64,000 nucleotides of DNA, from NCBI GenBank assembly GCA_004026145.2, contig CP034975.1:24629861-24693860 (forward strand), given 5' to 3'. This DNA is from Takifugu bimaculatus. Lineage: Eukaryota; Chordata; Actinopteri; Tetraodontiformes; Tetraodontidae. The notes under the pieces were generated by a model. The model had not been told where the DNA came from. It saw only the letters and a program-made list of their open reading frames with translations, and searched no databases. This document shows, piece after piece, positions 46,401 through 60,547 of the stretch (the first letter of the stretch is position 1; the number at the start of each line of letters is the position of its first letter). The position numbers and the translations under genes were made by a program.

Positions 46401-49400
46401 CTGGAGGGTTGAAGCATCCGGAGCGCACGTATTCCACACATATTCAGTGGGCCCCCAATGTTTAGTAAAAATGGTGTTTTCTGTTCACACAGAGATGAAA
46501 ACTATAATATTCTCTAAAATCTTCACCCTGGAGCTGAAGGTTTGTGGATTCGACGCTCTGGGCACTATTCTGGTGATAACAAAAGGCACAACAACAATGA
46601 ACCCCCCCTGCATTTTCATTTTTTATAGCAGTCAAACTTCACACACCAGAATTTCGGCATGGTGCTGGAATATTTTAAGCCCTGCCCTAAGCAACTGTGC
46701 ATCCTTAGGTTTACTTGAGTGATGGTCTGGCGATGAGAATACCAAGAGATTAATAATGAAGTTAAAACTAAGCAGGGTGCGCATATCGTGGGCCTCGACG
46801 CTCCAAGGCCGACGTGGAGTGGATCACTGTGAACACCAGATAACCAAACCAGTTGTGCTCTGGCTGAGATAACGCAATGTTTGTCTGCACATTATGTATC
46901 AGGAAAGCCAACGGGAAAGCGTCCACATAATTAAATCAATTAGAGCATGAAAGGCCTGCCAGAGCTTCACTGCAATCACAGAATGAAACACAATCTCTGC
47001 AGCTTTAGTACCAAAAACGCACCAGGCAATCCAGCATGCACGGGTGTGTTGCAACCTCTTCTGACCCACCAAGATGAGATAGGGTGATTCAACTGGTGAT
47101 AAAGAGATCACCTTTTAAAAGGTGCCAAGCTTGAGGCAGAGAATGACCAATTCTTTTCATTTTTGATGCCATAATAATATTCTAATCTCAACACCTTGAG
47201 ATTGGCTTTAGTAACTCTTTAGTAAATTCAACTGGCCTCTCGTTGGTCCTTGTCCCAGTTTACACGCCACGGAGAAAACTGATTAACTGAGGGGAGCCTT
47301 CCTCCTCCTCAACACTAGGTGGCGATGTGTGCGTTTTCAGTGGCAAATACAGCCCCTTTACAGTTTGGCCCATTATCAGATAAACAGCTGGAGTCGGGCA
47401 AGATAAATGATAATAATATATAATTGTTTGGAGTCGTTCATAACGTACACAGAGCTTATCGTGCAGATAAGGTGCTCGCCCTCCCTCGTAGTTTTGACCG
47501 GCTTTCTCGGATGTTTTTGTTCCGGGGTCATATGCCAGCATGGAGGTTGTGTGGCATGTGCACGTGCATTGTCTGGTTTAACTCTGAGTAAGGCATAGAC
47601 ATGCCAGAGAAAGTCGATTTCTAATGACATTGTCTGCATGTCTTGGTTAGAGAAGGACAACTACGCTACGTTTGCATGCACTTAAATAACAGATGAGATC
47701 ATACCTAATCCATTTTATAAACTGAGGATAGTCCTTTTTACTCCTCTTGACTGTTCTATACAAGTGATCTGCAGCAAATATGAGTAACATTATACTGTAT
47801 TATCAATCTCATTTTACATGTTGCATTTTTACTTCATTTGAATCAAAGTTATGTAGGTGCTGAAGTTTTTTCCTTTTAACTAGTTTTATTGTTCATGTTC
47901 CATTCTGCTGTTTTATTTCTTGCCGATAAGCTGCAAACAATGTCAGGAAGCTGTTGATCTTTGAGTACCGTTTAATGAGGACGGCTTGGAGTAGCTCTGT
48001 ATTTATGGTCAAATTGGTCTGTTGGAGGCGGAGGAGTCAGTTTTACCAAAAATCGCTCAACTGCAGAAAAAGTTCAGCAGCACTTTTGAACCGTCTAAAA
48101 AAAACCCCACTGTAACCTTTAGAGGCTGAGCTTTTACTTTGATCCTCGATCTTTTTTTTTTTTTTTAACATTTTTTGTCAGATACTTGAACATCCTTCAC
48201 TCTTTACCGTCAGTATCTAAAGTCCACGTGTTTAGTTATGGAACCGAGTCAACGTGAGATAGTGACTCGGTCCAAAGTGTTTACGGCGTTCCCACAGAAT
48301 CGGATTATTTGCAGGCCACAGAGGGATTTGGATAACAATGGAAGGGCTGGGGAATTTCATTGATAAGTCAAGAAGTGATAAGACCATCAATTACAACAAT
48401 GTCTGTCACTTGTGCCAAGCATTTATTTAGTTTGATTATCTGGCTATTTTGCTTCAGTTTTTCTTAGTTTCTGCACTTCCATAATGAATGAGTGGTTAAT
48501 ATAAATACATAGCTTCCTGTTTATGTTTAATTTCCTTTTGAACTTGATAAAGTTTCCATAGATAATAAATGATAAGTTATATAGATGATAAGTTATATAG
48601 AAGCAAAAAATGTACCAAAGATGGCTGTTTTTAAAATACAGAACATTTGCATTCTAGCAACAAAAGGCTGCCAAAATAATGTGGTTAGAATCTCAGAGTA
48701 TTTAATTCTTTGAAATGTTCACTAATGGACAGGAGGTGATTATTTTAAGATGAAAGTGATGTTAATATTGTGTAACTGACACCAGTCCAAAAAAAGGATC
48801 TTTAAATATTTGGGGGGGTGTAAATGTTTGCCTTTAGCGATCATTGTGTTGTTATATCGTTGTCATTATTGATATATTTCCTGTTACTTTTTTTTTTTTT
48901 TAAATCAAGAGCTAAAATAAGTTGGCCAAAGAGTTAAGTTGAAAGGAAGCAGAATTCACACTCTTCATAACATATCACCAGACACATGACAGGAAATGTA
49001 ATTTTAGTATAATAACTGTCTCGGGTTAAAAATGGCTCGGTTAAATTATTTAAGTGCTAATTATATTTCTGAATCTATGATTCTCTTGATTGATGTAACA
49101 GTGAATGAAAAGTGATTAAATATCAGGAGGCAGATATTCATAAAACAGAAGAGTGAAATATTTCTTTTTTAAAAATAACCCATTAGCTCCACCTGTCAGA
49201 TTTAATGGCAGCATAAAAACACAGTATTTTCAGTACCACCGAGTAGAATCAAATATAGAAGGAAACAAGCAGTCAGCCAGACCAGAAATATTGCAGCACT
49301 TAATTAGGGACTACAACTGAGTCTCTCAGCACTACCCCACCTGCCTGGCCAGGGTCTCAAAGGCAACTGATGTTTATTTATGCGACACACAAAACTCAGG

Positions 49401-50180
49401 TTTGTCTGTTCATGATAATGTGACCATACATTAGTCAAGATTTGAGTCTGAGAAACAACCCTCGATATATCGTTTATCTATGTGCACACAGATTACCAAT
49501 GCTGCAGTAGCCGTTCCAGGCCATTATTCGGCGATAATGAACCAGACAAGCGTATCCATATAAGAGCCATGTGACCACAATAGCGATTATAACGATGAGC
49601 AGCAAAGTTTTCCAGTGAAAATATGATGAGGTGCAGTTGTTTCTATGAGCGACACTGAGTTCTAAAAGTAAAAAACTGAAAGAGAATGTGGAGTGGGAGT
49701 CACGCCCCTCTTCCTACGCTCTCAGATGCCGATGCGTTATCTACGACTTCACGTGCTGCGTTGACTCCAGCTGTTGTGCACACGCCCCAAATCGCTGAAA
49801 ACACTCTGCTTTGCTCTTACAAAAAAACGGACAATTTCAGAGAATCTCCGCTCTGGAGCCGGCTTTAATGGCCCTCAGGCTCCAGGTGTTCTATTGTAAA
49901 TGGACCGGCCAAAGGGAACTAAACTGGCGTTTTCACCTGAGTACGTTGCCATGTCAACGGGGCCTAAAAGATTCTCCAGGTGCTTATTTAAACAGACTTT
50001 GCGACACCCTCCTGAGCAGGGTGTGAATGGCTTGAGTAATATAATAAGCTGTGTGGATCAAATACAAAACATTCCGAAATGTTAAGAGACCCTTTGCTCA
50101 GATTTCATAATCACGACAACAACCAACTGGGAAAAATAACCAGTCACACAGGAGTCAGACGCACCTGTATGGGGTTCAGG

Positions 50181-50184
<4 letters not shown>

Positions 50185-50239
<55 letters not shown>
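50185..50239 (+). repeat. (TG)n microsatellite
   Basis: About 55 bp of uninterrupted TG. Confidence 0.95.
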
Positions 50240-51285
50240 TCAAACTCAGGACCTTTACAACAGCAGCCACTGTAAACCTGAGCCACATCTGCCCCCATAA
50301 TCCCACAAATGCCCCGAGGAGAGCCAGATTCCCGTTTCTGCATCAAGCTTCACGCTGACGGATCGCGTCAGTTTCAGAAGACATCTGTTTTTTGTCGTGC
50401 AGATTTCATCCTCTTTTACGTCAGCTTATGCTCTTGTAGCTGTGTTTTTGAGCCTGCACATGCTAATAAACATGCTACCGTCATCACGCTGCGCTCAAAT
50501 GATGCTCACGCCATGTTTTAACAAGTGAGGCAGCATCACAGAGTCGGGGTCAGCCGACATCTGCGGACCGACCCCCGCAGTCAAACGTTACATTTAATCA
50601 ATATATGAGGTTTTAAACAAGATGAATACCAGAACGAGTGTTTAAAATCAAATTCTTGATTCCCTCTTCTACTCCAGATGGCTGAGATCACTCAATGAAT
50701 AGTGGACAAACTGCTTATGATGGACGCGATGATTTATCCTGTAAATTAATGCAATTTCGTGCATTATTGTGGTTACAAATATGTGTTCACTACCAGCCAA
50801 AAAAATTAAGAACTGCAGCATTGATTAGACAGTTAATGTCTCAAAACATTAAAGCAGAATGTCCATCAGTTTCCTTGAGCCGAGGTGTGCCTTTCTGTGT
50901 TACTCTGATATCAGTGAGAGCTCTTTATTCTGTCACAGGGGGCTTCCCTATCAAATGAGGATGCAATCTTTATCAAACCATGAATGAAATATTTATATTT
51001 ATGCCCTTTTTTATTGCATTGTTTGTCAAATCAAGCTGATGATAAAAGTGGAGATGTCTTCCAGGAGCCTTAAGTGAAAATTGAAGGACAGCTCAACTTA
51101 CATGCAACTGGAAGGACCATCTGTCAGCCTTGGCTGCGTGACAGACACCTTATATGAATTCAACATCTGCTGTGAAGCAAACAGAATAACGTATCAATGA
51201 ATATGATCGTCGTCAGGGTGTCCGCTGTGTAAGTATGAGCTGCCTTAGGCTTCCCCGGATAAATTCAAACAACAGAGGAAGCTTG

Positions 51286-51480
51286 ATCACTATGTCTTCT
51301 GTTTCTTGACCACTTTATCCCTTTCGGGGTCATGGGGAGGGGGCTGGAGTCTATTCCAGCTGTACAGGATGAAGGCAGGGTAGCACCCCTGAATGAGTCC
51401 CCAGTTCCTTCAGGGCCTGAGCATTTCAGGGTTCAGTACTTTGCTCAAAGGTACCTCGGCAGGTGTTGGAGAAGAAAATG
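51286..51480. repeat. Dispersed repeat (retroposon-tail type)
   Basis: Contains CACTTTATCCCTTTCGGGGTCATGGGG, then GGGGCTGGAGTCTATTCCAGCTG, AAGGCAGGGTAGCACCCCTG and CTTTGCTCAAAGGTACCTCG as ordered blocks. This order is familiar from a very common vertebrate, especially fish, interspersed repeat. I cannot assign the family with certainty. Confidence 0.55.
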
Positions 51481-52497
51481 ACAGTTTCTGCCTTCCACAC
51501 TCCAGAGACAGAAGCATCTATTCTGGTCTGGTTGTCAGTCTCAAAGTTGTAAGAATGCTGATGACAATACCCCATTGGCTTCAGGAGACCGTGATTGGTG
51601 TGTGAGCCTGTGTGGAACGGGCCTGGATGTGTGGCTGCTCATGATTTGCACATACCTGTCATTGCAGCGCAAACCTGGACTCTCATTCTGAGGGTGTGTC
51701 AGTCGAGTAGGTGTGCCATGAAGGCGAACCTGGCGGCTGCACCTTTCAGTCAGCTGGACCGATACTCGACACGGCGCATGGAAAACAACCTATCCTCATC
51801 GCTCTGTGCGAAATATTCAATAATCCCCTGCAAAAAACTAAAAGCAACCCTTTATCCACCGGGGTCGACACAGATCCGTGGTGTAGTTACCGTGAAAAAC
51901 CACCAGACACTGACAAGCACAGCATGTGGCAACAGTCGCCAGTGTTGTGGCAAATGTGGCTCATTGTTTAAGCAACTGCCCCCCGAGAAGCGCCGACATC
52001 TACGCAGCCTTCTAGCAATGGACAGACCATCAAAGGTGTCCTCGCCGTCCTCTGAAAATAGAGTAAAAGTGTGGAAAATCTGACAAATTAGCAGAGGACT
52101 TGTGGACAGACAATCGACCTGCTCCCGAACTGCCTCCGCGTCCAGGCCTTTGAGTGGCTCCAGGGAAGCGCGTAAATGTGCAAGTTGCCAAATTCAAAGT
52201 ACTTATTGTGATCCTGGCGTTCATATGTCAGGTCACAAATAGCGTGAGGTTAAATACTAACAAGGATAAATGCAAGGTTTGCCGTGGGGGGACGAGGTCT
52301 TGTTAAAGCACAACCGAGTGGACAAAGAGCCAGCGTCAAATCTGCGAAGTGAGACGCGAAAGCCAAAATGTTGCTCCCAACTTTTTCAACAATTTTACGA
52401 ATAAAAAACCAAGAACACACGTTTAAACAGACGCGTTAATGGGCCAAATAGTCATTCCGAGAGCAACAACTTAGTTGGTTTGTGTTTCCAGGCTTAC

Positions 52498-52680
52498 CTT
52501 AGTGTTCACTCCAGCGAGAATGGGCAAACAGCGACACACTTCACACGCCAAAAGAGGCACCTCTGCGGGAAACAATAAACAACTAACCCCGCGACCGAAA
52601 AAACCTTTAAATCCACATGTCCTGCGGGTTGTAAATGTTCCCTTAAAATAAAAGGCGGACTGAATGTGTACCGCTCAGTC
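52498..52680 (-). other. nck2: Candidate noncoding first exon of nck2
   Basis: On the minus strand an exon-like segment ends in AAG|GTAAGC, an excellent donor, with the splice point between 52498 and 52497. It is moderately GC-rich and has no reading frame of its own. It lies about 16 kb from the acceptor at 36202, and NCK2 genes in other vertebrates have a long 5' noncoding intron. The right boundary and the assignment to nck2 are inference only. Confidence 0.3.
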
Positions 52681-53747
52681 TGCTCTTGTTTTTTCTGTCG
52701 CAGGCTGACTGATCGATTACTCAGGCTGGTCCGGTATGAACGACTGACTTCCGCCACGGCGTTTCAAAATAAAAGGATGCTCACTTTCATGCAAAATTAC
52801 TTGGAAGTGAGCAAACAATATACCGGTCGGCATAATTCCCTGCTGTATAAACCTTTATGTGACACATGCATGGTATTATAGACGCTAATGGCACAAAATA
52901 CATCTGAATCAACGCTGTCAAAATAAAAGGAAATATACAAATACACCATCAGCAAAGCCTTAATAGTACAGCACCCTGTTTGTATTGTAGCGTCTTGGGG
53001 AGGGTCAGTGTGGGAATTTCCTTGTACCAGGCTCGTGTGTGTACAGTATATTCAAATTAGAATGGCATTAACAATAATGGAATTGATTAATATCTTTAAT
53101 TTTGTTTTCATAAGGAACTCTAGTATACAAAGCGAGATGCTGTTAGTCACAATCACATTTAGTCACAGATGCTGTTAGTCACATTTGTGTAGCAGATGTG
53201 CCCTAATAAAAGCTAAAATATGTGACAGCTGACCAAGGGTTTAAGCATGAATCAGTCTGTATAATTACCATCAAGATGCACTTTTTCTAGTGTTGTTTCA
53301 GTCAGTAATTTATACTTAGAGGAAGATGATCAATACTATTATCATAATATGAAGTTTCCAATTATTCTCATGATTTGATATACAGTATACACAAAAATTC
53401 TTACTACTACTACTTACTAATTGTATAAAAGTGTAAAACAAAAAACACAACATATTATCATAAAATAAATATGCATTTTTATAAAAGAAATTTGATGGAT
53501 TCCAATTTTTGACAAAAATTCTGCCTTCAATTTTCTTTTACTGCTATAAACTTCAATTATTTATATTTAAATGCATTCATGTTCATTTATAGAGAGGAGA
53601 ATCTGCTCATCCAATCTGCGGCAACATTGACAAGAAATTGCAGGTAAACAAAGGTTTAATCATTTTATACAATGTGATTATATTTAACTCATTAGATTTT
53701 AGACTCATTAAAATCTCTGATACCCTTAAGATGTTTTTACTTATTTA

Positions 53748-53813
<66 letters not shown>

Positions 53814-53832
53814 GGCTAGCTAGCTAGCTAGC
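53748..53832 (+). repeat. (TTAG)n-(GCTA)n compound tetranucleotide array
   Basis: About sixteen TTAG units change to about five GCTA units at 53814, in register with the same TAG core. Confidence 0.95.
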
Positions 53833-56800
53833 GCTATTTGCCCAATATCGGCGTCCATCTAAAGGGGAAATGGCTTTTAATTTGAAAGAGCGTAAGCTGT
53901 TTCCGGTAAACTACCCTATCTTACAAGCCGGTGCGTATAGTGACGTCACCAGCACTGGAACAGGACAACCGGAGAGGGAAAAGTCTGAATATGGGAAAAA
54001 TGTCGCCCCTCACTGATGAGAGAGGGAATCCTGGTAACGTCTCAGGTTGTGTTGAACCCTGGAAGATCCCCACACAACAAACGTGTTGACTACATGGCCA
54101 CAAAAATTACTTTGAAAAATTACAATTACTTTGAATAAAGCCATTTGGTTAAAATGTAAGTCTTTATAACAATGTTTTTCGTAAAAAAAAAGAAGAAGAG
54201 ATAACTCAAAAATAAATTGGGGGCTATTGTGGGTAAGTGCTACTGACCTATTTTATCATAAAGACCTGCTTTTTTTTGCTGATTTTGTACGGTTCAGAGA
54301 AACAGAAATACTGTTGTTTTCTTGAATAAACTAAATATCCTCTGGTTAACTTTAAACATGCTCAACTCTTTCGGTACTTTTCCACACTTTCTGCAGCTTC
54401 AATCAGAGTGTTGTGAGGTTATTCCAAAATCGTATTTCTTTAGCCATTCCTTCATAGGAACTGTTGAAACCTTCTTGTGACCTATGATGGGTTTTTTCTT
54501 CCAAAATAATTCTGTTTTAATTATTTTATCCTTGTTGACAGCCAGGTTCCTTCGTCAAGTGCAACAGCTTATCACAGCTCCCAGGTGGTAAAGTCGAGCA
54601 TCCACAACGGTGAAACTGTCCTTGAATATTCAGTACTGTAGTTTGTTACTGACTCGCCATTCAAGTTAATATGCTTGATTTAAGGTCCTTGTGCCTCTAC
54701 TTGTCTCTTTTTCATTATTTCTCTAATAAAATACTCCAAATAGGGTATGTAGTTAACATAAAAATACAATGCTTCTTGTTATTTAAAAATAAAACTCTTG
54801 TTGTTGCGTATGTTACCACAAGGGGGAAGAACCTCCTCACAGGAGAAATCTACAGCCCATCACAAGCATGCACACACCAACTTACTTTAACCCAAGAGAA
54901 ATCTACAACTGTTCCTCCTCATTTGACGCTACCTCTACAAATCTATGCAATTAGGAAATAATTACACACATAAGGACAGGCACATGTTGACAGACGCTCT
55001 GGGCCCATGTGCTCCAGCATATACCTGTAAACAGTATTATTAGATTTTAGAAGGAATTACCATAACATCGTTAGGCATCCAGAGTGAGGAGGGCTGTGCG
55101 TATTAATTGCGATTGAAAACGTCAACACTTAATCTGCCACTCTAATTAGAAAATCTTAAATTTCACGTCCATTCATGCCAGCCCACAGAAATCCTCCCAC
55201 TGAGTGACTGCTGAGAGCCCCCTACACGCAAGAGGAGCTACAGTTACAACACCGATAAATAAGACATTGATTTGGCATAAAGACCTCTGACTATAAGTTC
55301 ACCTGACAGTTAATGATGATGGATGCAGTAAGTCGGGGGCTTCTGTTCTATGTTTGCTAATTCTACAGCTTCTTGATGTGATTTATAAAAACAATAATAA
55401 AAGTAAACCCGACGGAGTCTACTAAGCCTTAAAGAGGGACTATCTGTTGTTTCAGTGGACAATCAACCACAACATGTGGCATATATCAGGGGCAGTGGGA
55501 TGACCAACTGGGGTGGGGATTACATTCTCCTTACAGGTCTGTGCAGCCACTGCAGTTTCTGCATTATATTAACAGCTGGTTCCAAACAAGTAATTTGGTT
55601 ATACAAGAGAAATTCTATCAGTGCTGATATATAGTACGACAGCATTGGGCCTTTTTACTGACATTTCCACTTCATTGTACAGGTGTTCTAATAACCATTA
55701 AGTAATGTTCCATCAGTTATGGAACTATTTGTTTTGGCGGAGCCAAAATAAAACATGTCTTTTCTTGCTTATTACTATTATGTAATGAAATGCACTCATA
55801 GAAGCTTTGTGTAATATCAATTCCAATCAGTTTAAATGTCTCGTTCTTTGGTCTTGGTGTTTGTGCTCCACGTTGAGTCCTTGGATTTCTTTCCCGTGTG
55901 ACCTTTTGCTATTGTCTGTCAAACTGCAGTTGATGGTGATGTTTCACATAAAGGGAACGGAAGGGGGCCAAAGTCACAGCCCTGGGGGGCTCAGGTGTTC
56001 AGAACAAGAATGCAGAGGCAGTAATCCAAATTATCTTTGGTCAGTCTCTTTGGAGATCCACTATCTGCTTACAGTGGGGTACCCAAGATCAGTTACTCCA
56101 GACTATCTCCAGATTTATTCCAGTTTATTCCAGTGTGTGAAGAGCCTCGGAATGGTTGATGAACCTCATGCGTAATGCAGATTCCATGATAGCTCTGGAA
56201 CAGTTGACACTCACGTGCCTCCAGAAAACAGTCATGAGAGTTTGACTTTCCAGCCAACATGCATCTTGGCTTGGCCTCGCCTAATGACTGTGTGTGCAAC
56301 TGCTGTGTGTGTGGCAGGAGGATGGGGTCAGGCCCATCCGGTCATGGCCAAAGTATGAGCTGTCTCTATTCTCAGCAAAAACACATTTGCTATGGATCAT
56401 TTTACTTCTCCAATTCTCTATTCTGCTTTTTAAATTCCCACACAGTATACAGCAAAGATCTATTTATCAGTTACTGAGGATAATTGAGCAATTCCAATTT
56501 TTATTCAAAGTGGTCAAAATGGAAGCTTAAGTGAGTTTCTTTACTCTAGCAAACTATTTTTATCTATATAAATGTATATATATAATATTTACCGTATTTT
56601 TGCTAATTGTTCAGCAGAAGTGGGACCTAATATAGATGGAAATGTGTGCATTTGTTCTTTGCCATGCAGGAGGACTCATGGTATGTCGTGGGACCCCTCA
56701 GGCCGGCATCCACCGGCAACAACAGGATCAGTTATATAAATAGCAGGTAATGGCAGCACGGCACAGGGAAGCAGTGCAGCTTATGAATAAATTCAAAGGT

Positions 56801-57168
56801 GAATAAGAACATGACACGGTGCAGGTTGGACACATGCTGACATAATTTATTTAAAGAGGAACACGTACAGTACACTGGTGAATCCCCGCTCTTGGTTGTA
56901 CAATGAGGGACGAGAACATTGACGCTCAGGTGAGGACCACAATTTGCAGCTTTGCTGTTAAGAGGGAGCCACAAATCTGGAGTTAAATAACCCCCTGGAG
57001 TTCCCCAAGGATCTGTTCGTGGTTCACTGTTCTTAATAAGGTCAATGAATTACCTTACCCAGTGTCTCCAGAATCATCCACAGCTGTCAGCTGTAATGTC
57101 CCACAGTTCTGGAACAAACACTCAGAAGTTTAAAGACCTACTACAACTCTGTCTCTCTGTCTCTGTAC

Positions 57169-57171
<3 letters not shown>

Positions 57172-57225
<54 letters not shown>

Positions 57226-57285
57226 TGTGTGTGTGTTGTGTGTGTGTACACATATATATATATGGGCACATATATATATGGGCAG
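57172..57285 (+). repeat. (GT)n followed by two short (AT)n blocks
   Basis: About 75 bp of GT with a few interruptions, then ATATATAT twice, separated by GGGCACA. Confidence 0.9.
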
Positions 57286-57295
57286 TAACCCCCAA

Positions 57296-57480
57296 CCTGA
57301 GTAGATGGCTCTAACAGATACCAGGAACCACACCAGAGATCTCTGATCTCCATCTCTCTGAAGAGCGCTGTCCCCGGAACAGCTCAGATCCTGCGCAGAA
57401 CCCTCAGACTCCAAAGCCTCTGCTAGACGACCCGAGTCTGAAGGAAGGAGGCATCGCCCAGGAGGGGAGAGGAAGATGTT
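57296..57480 (-). repeat. Possible dispersed repeat
   Basis: Blocks such as GGAACAGCTCAGATCCTGCG, CAGACTCCAAAGCCTCTG and AAGGAGGCATCGCCCAGGAG look like a repeated 3' region of fish retrotransposons that I have seen elsewhere. Family and borders are not certain. Confidence 0.3.
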
Positions 57481-60369
57481 TTTATTTATTTTATATATAT
57501 ATATATATTCTTTAAAGTAAGTAAATAATTTAGTGAGGAAATCCATCCTTATTTGAAATTTCAGATATTGAATTATTTTCATAATGTAGTAATAACATTG
57601 TGAAAATATATTTTTGGTATTTTACTGAATTATTGTTTTTTTAAAATCCTAAATAAAAGGGTGTGTTTACATTTAACCTGGAACCTTTTTGTAATGCAAA
57701 ACTTAGTTAAGCCTTTTCTAAATGATAAATTCAATAATAAAAAAGCATTATTGAGTCAGTTGTACTGTATTAGTCCCCAGCTGTCACCACAGTCTCCAGA
57801 GCTTTTGGACGTGTATTCAGGGACACAAGGCCTTGTGCCCACTGCCAGCACCACATGACAGCTGCTGTTGTTTTCACAAAATTATGGAGATAAAGCGAGA
57901 CAGAGGGAGCCAGTTGTTGTCTCCATAAGTGAAGTCAAATGAGACCACAGAGACCTCCTACAAAATCGAAACAGGAAAGAAACGAAGTTACCAAGCTTAG
58001 GATTGCTCACATGAACCCATTTAAAAAGCCTGCTGTTAGGAAGAAAGGACCACAAATTAGCTGTGAATAAAAGGAAAATACCTCGAATGCCTTAACGGAG
58101 CTCTCATGCAATAATCCCTATTGACACTAATGATAATGACTTTATGACTTGGAACATGCCAGCAGATCCAGGAACTGTTTTTTTTTTTTTTTAAATCTAA
58201 ATGAAAGGAGGGATTTCAATTACTGGAGATACAGTTGTAATTGTTTTCTATTAGAAAAAACAAAAAGACTGTCTGCAACTAATATGAACTGAAATAAAAC
58301 AGACAACATGCGATCTTTACAAACCTTCATTTCTGAGCTAGGACAACTTAGTGATATACATCTGAACATTAAGGTATAGAATATGGAAAGAATGACCTAA
58401 TCCTGTTCTGATTGTATGGCGTACAGCTGCATGCTGTATTTAACAGTAAGGCAGCAGTCAATCACCAAATGGTAAGTAAATATAAAATACACTTAAAAAT
58501 AAAATAAACAAGAAGAAAACCCAACATGTTCAAGGTTACGGTTAATAAATTAGATTTTGTTTTCATGCCTCCTACCCTCGGCTTGTTCCAGGACCAGAGC
58601 TGCAGCAAATGAGTCAGGTAAACATTAATACCTGATTACTTTATCAATCAAGGTCTCATCTAATTTGCCTGCTTAAGCACTATTAACTACACATCAAGTA
58701 CCTGGTAAATAAATTTATAACGATACTCTAATCTTCAACATCAAACTAAGGCTCTCATTGTTTTTTATAGTCGGCATGCTCGCTAAGGATTTTCCCACAG
58801 TGGGAGACTCGGATGATTCTCTCTCTCGCTCCATCAGGTCTAATTGCCCATCTGGGACCTTCATTACGATGCATATTCTTTAGTGTCAGTTACTGGGATC
58901 CATTTCAACTTATTTGACAGTTTGCAGTGCAGCAAAGTTCTTCTGGAGGATCATGTTGAATCTTGGACGGTCTGGTGAAATTCCATTTCAATTGGTTGCT
59001 GTGGTATAAATGATTTATGATCCTCCGGTGATGATGGGGGTCTGTTTAAATTGACCTTTCGGCATGGCCTCGTTTGCAGCAGAATAAACATGGAGCTTTA
59101 CCATCACCATGAGCTCCCAGTGACCAGACAGCTGCACCTTTATCCCCAGCAGCTGACTTAAAGGCCTGGATCCAGAAAGCAGAGTGGGGGAGAAAAGTTG
59201 GGGTCTTGGACAGAGGACATCCTGTGGCCGTCCTGGGCTGTGTTCCAGTTGGCCCTCTAACTGATCAATCCATAAAGTATTAAATTGGCTGATTGATTCT
59301 TATCATCACTTCTGCATTATTGTAATGTGTTTCAATTCAACTTTAAGCCATTTCCTTTAAGTCAGTTACTGTGTTTAAATTTTATTATATAATAGAAAAA
59401 GACGTTGCGTGGTTATACGAAAGGCTCACAGCCAAATTGGTAGCAAAGGTTGTTCAGACAGAGCTGATCAGATGAAATCGCTGGGAAAAAAGAAAGCATT
59501 TTTCAGTCACAACGAATTTATTGCCGTCTTTCTAATGAAATGGCATCTGACTTCAGTGTTGCTGACAAATCCAAACTAAAGTTTCTTCTTTAGGTGTTTT
59601 CCATACGTCGAGCTACTCAAATTTAACCTGAAGACAGTCGGAACACAACAGAAGAACAACAGAAGAAGTGTCTAGCTTTCATTTTTTAGTACTTTAGGTT
59701 TGACTTTACGAAACTTGTCAAATTATCCTGCTAGAAACAGAAAGATAAATATATGCACACACAAATACACCGACACAACACTTTGTGTCACACCTATCTC
59801 TTCATGGGCGTCTAGAAATAGAGCCCTTAATCTAGTGACGCATTTTGTCAGTGGAGAGTATCCAGGGACCTCCGGGTCAGGAAAACCTGCAGCGCAAACA
59901 AGAGAGGATAATGTTGCAGAGCTCCTAAAGTTTTCTTTCAGGATAGCATCACATTGGAAGGTTGGGATTTCCCTGTCAGAAGAAATACAGGGAGCTGGAG
60001 ACTAGATGAGATAAATATAAGGTGAAATCTCATAGGACAACGCTTGATACTTGACCCTTGACCCTTTCCATTATGCATGGATGCATGCATGAATTATGCA
60101 ATAGTGACACTTGTGATTGTGTGGAGTGCTATGATGGTAACTGTTCATGTCTCTTAAGGGAAGCTAACAGCCATTAAGAAGCAAGAAAGGGGAAAATTTG
60201 ATTGTCTTTTGTGATGAAACAGTAAAGAAAGGAACAAAGTAAAGTTAAAGTGATGGTGAGGAGGTGAGGGAGTGAACAACTGAGTGACCGTAAAAGGCCA
60301 CACGGTCTCGCTGGAGATTGAACAGGAGAGTGAAAGGGGGCTTGGGTTTATCTATGTGAAGCACTGTTG

Positions 60370-60395
60370 TATTTATAGATCTTCTTTAAAAAGAT
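60370..60395 (+). promoter_or_regulatory. fhl2: Possible TATA-like core promoter for fhl2
   Basis: GTATTTATAG at 60369-60378 and TTTAAAAAG at 60385-60393 lie just upstream of the candidate first exon. The first is one mismatch from an MEF2 site, which would suit a muscle-expressed gene. This is weak evidence. Confidence 0.2.
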
Positions 60396-60414
60396 TTCCA
60401 GCCCCTTTCCGCCA

Positions 60415-60547
60415 GTTTCCCCTCCTCCATTTTCAATTAGCCCTTAATGGGTGGAGTAATGCAATCAGGAGTAACTACAGCTCGCACGTAAGGCTGCTCT
60501 CAGTCTGCCCCAGACTCCGCACAGACACACACTCCTCAGACGGGAAG
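60415..60547 (+). other. fhl2: Candidate noncoding first exon of fhl2
   Basis: A segment about 1.8 kb upstream of the coding exons ends in GAAG|GTAAGA, a strong donor, with the last exon base at 60547. An A/T-rich TATA-like stretch (TTTAAAAAG at 60385-60393) sits about 30 bp before the presumed start. No reading frame is needed here because the exon would be noncoding. The assignment rests on position and splice-site quality only. Confidence 0.3.

Larger units (their letters stand above)
36202..52497 (-). other. nck2: Presumed long 5' intron of nck2, no coding exon seen
   Basis: Sixteen kilobases without a convincing protein-coding exon on either strand. It is A/T-rich. Noted within it: the perfect hairpin at 40426-40467, a palindrome at 46286-46303, a CTCF-like repeat copy at 47309-47330, a (TG)n array at 50185-50239 and a dispersed repeat at 51286-51480. 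Conserved noncoding elements may exist but cannot be judged from one sequence. Calling it an intron depends on the candidate exon at 52498. Confidence 0.4.
52700..60369. other. Intergenic between the nck2 5' end and fhl2
   Basis: 7.7 kb, A/T-rich, with no coding exon that I can support. It holds a TTAG/GCTA array (53748-53832), a GT/AT array (57172-57285) and a possible dispersed repeat (57296-57480). Noncoding first exons or enhancers of the two flanking genes could lie here unseen. Confidence 0.45.

Noticed and set aside
51595..52083. 162-codon plus-strand open frame
   Set aside because: No recognisable domain, overlapped by other frames of similar length, next to a dispersed repeat; no splice logic.
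53748..53832. Telomere-like or CRISPR-like array
   Set aside because: It is a plain TTAG/GCTA tetranucleotide microsatellite without spacers and without the vertebrate TTAGGG unit.
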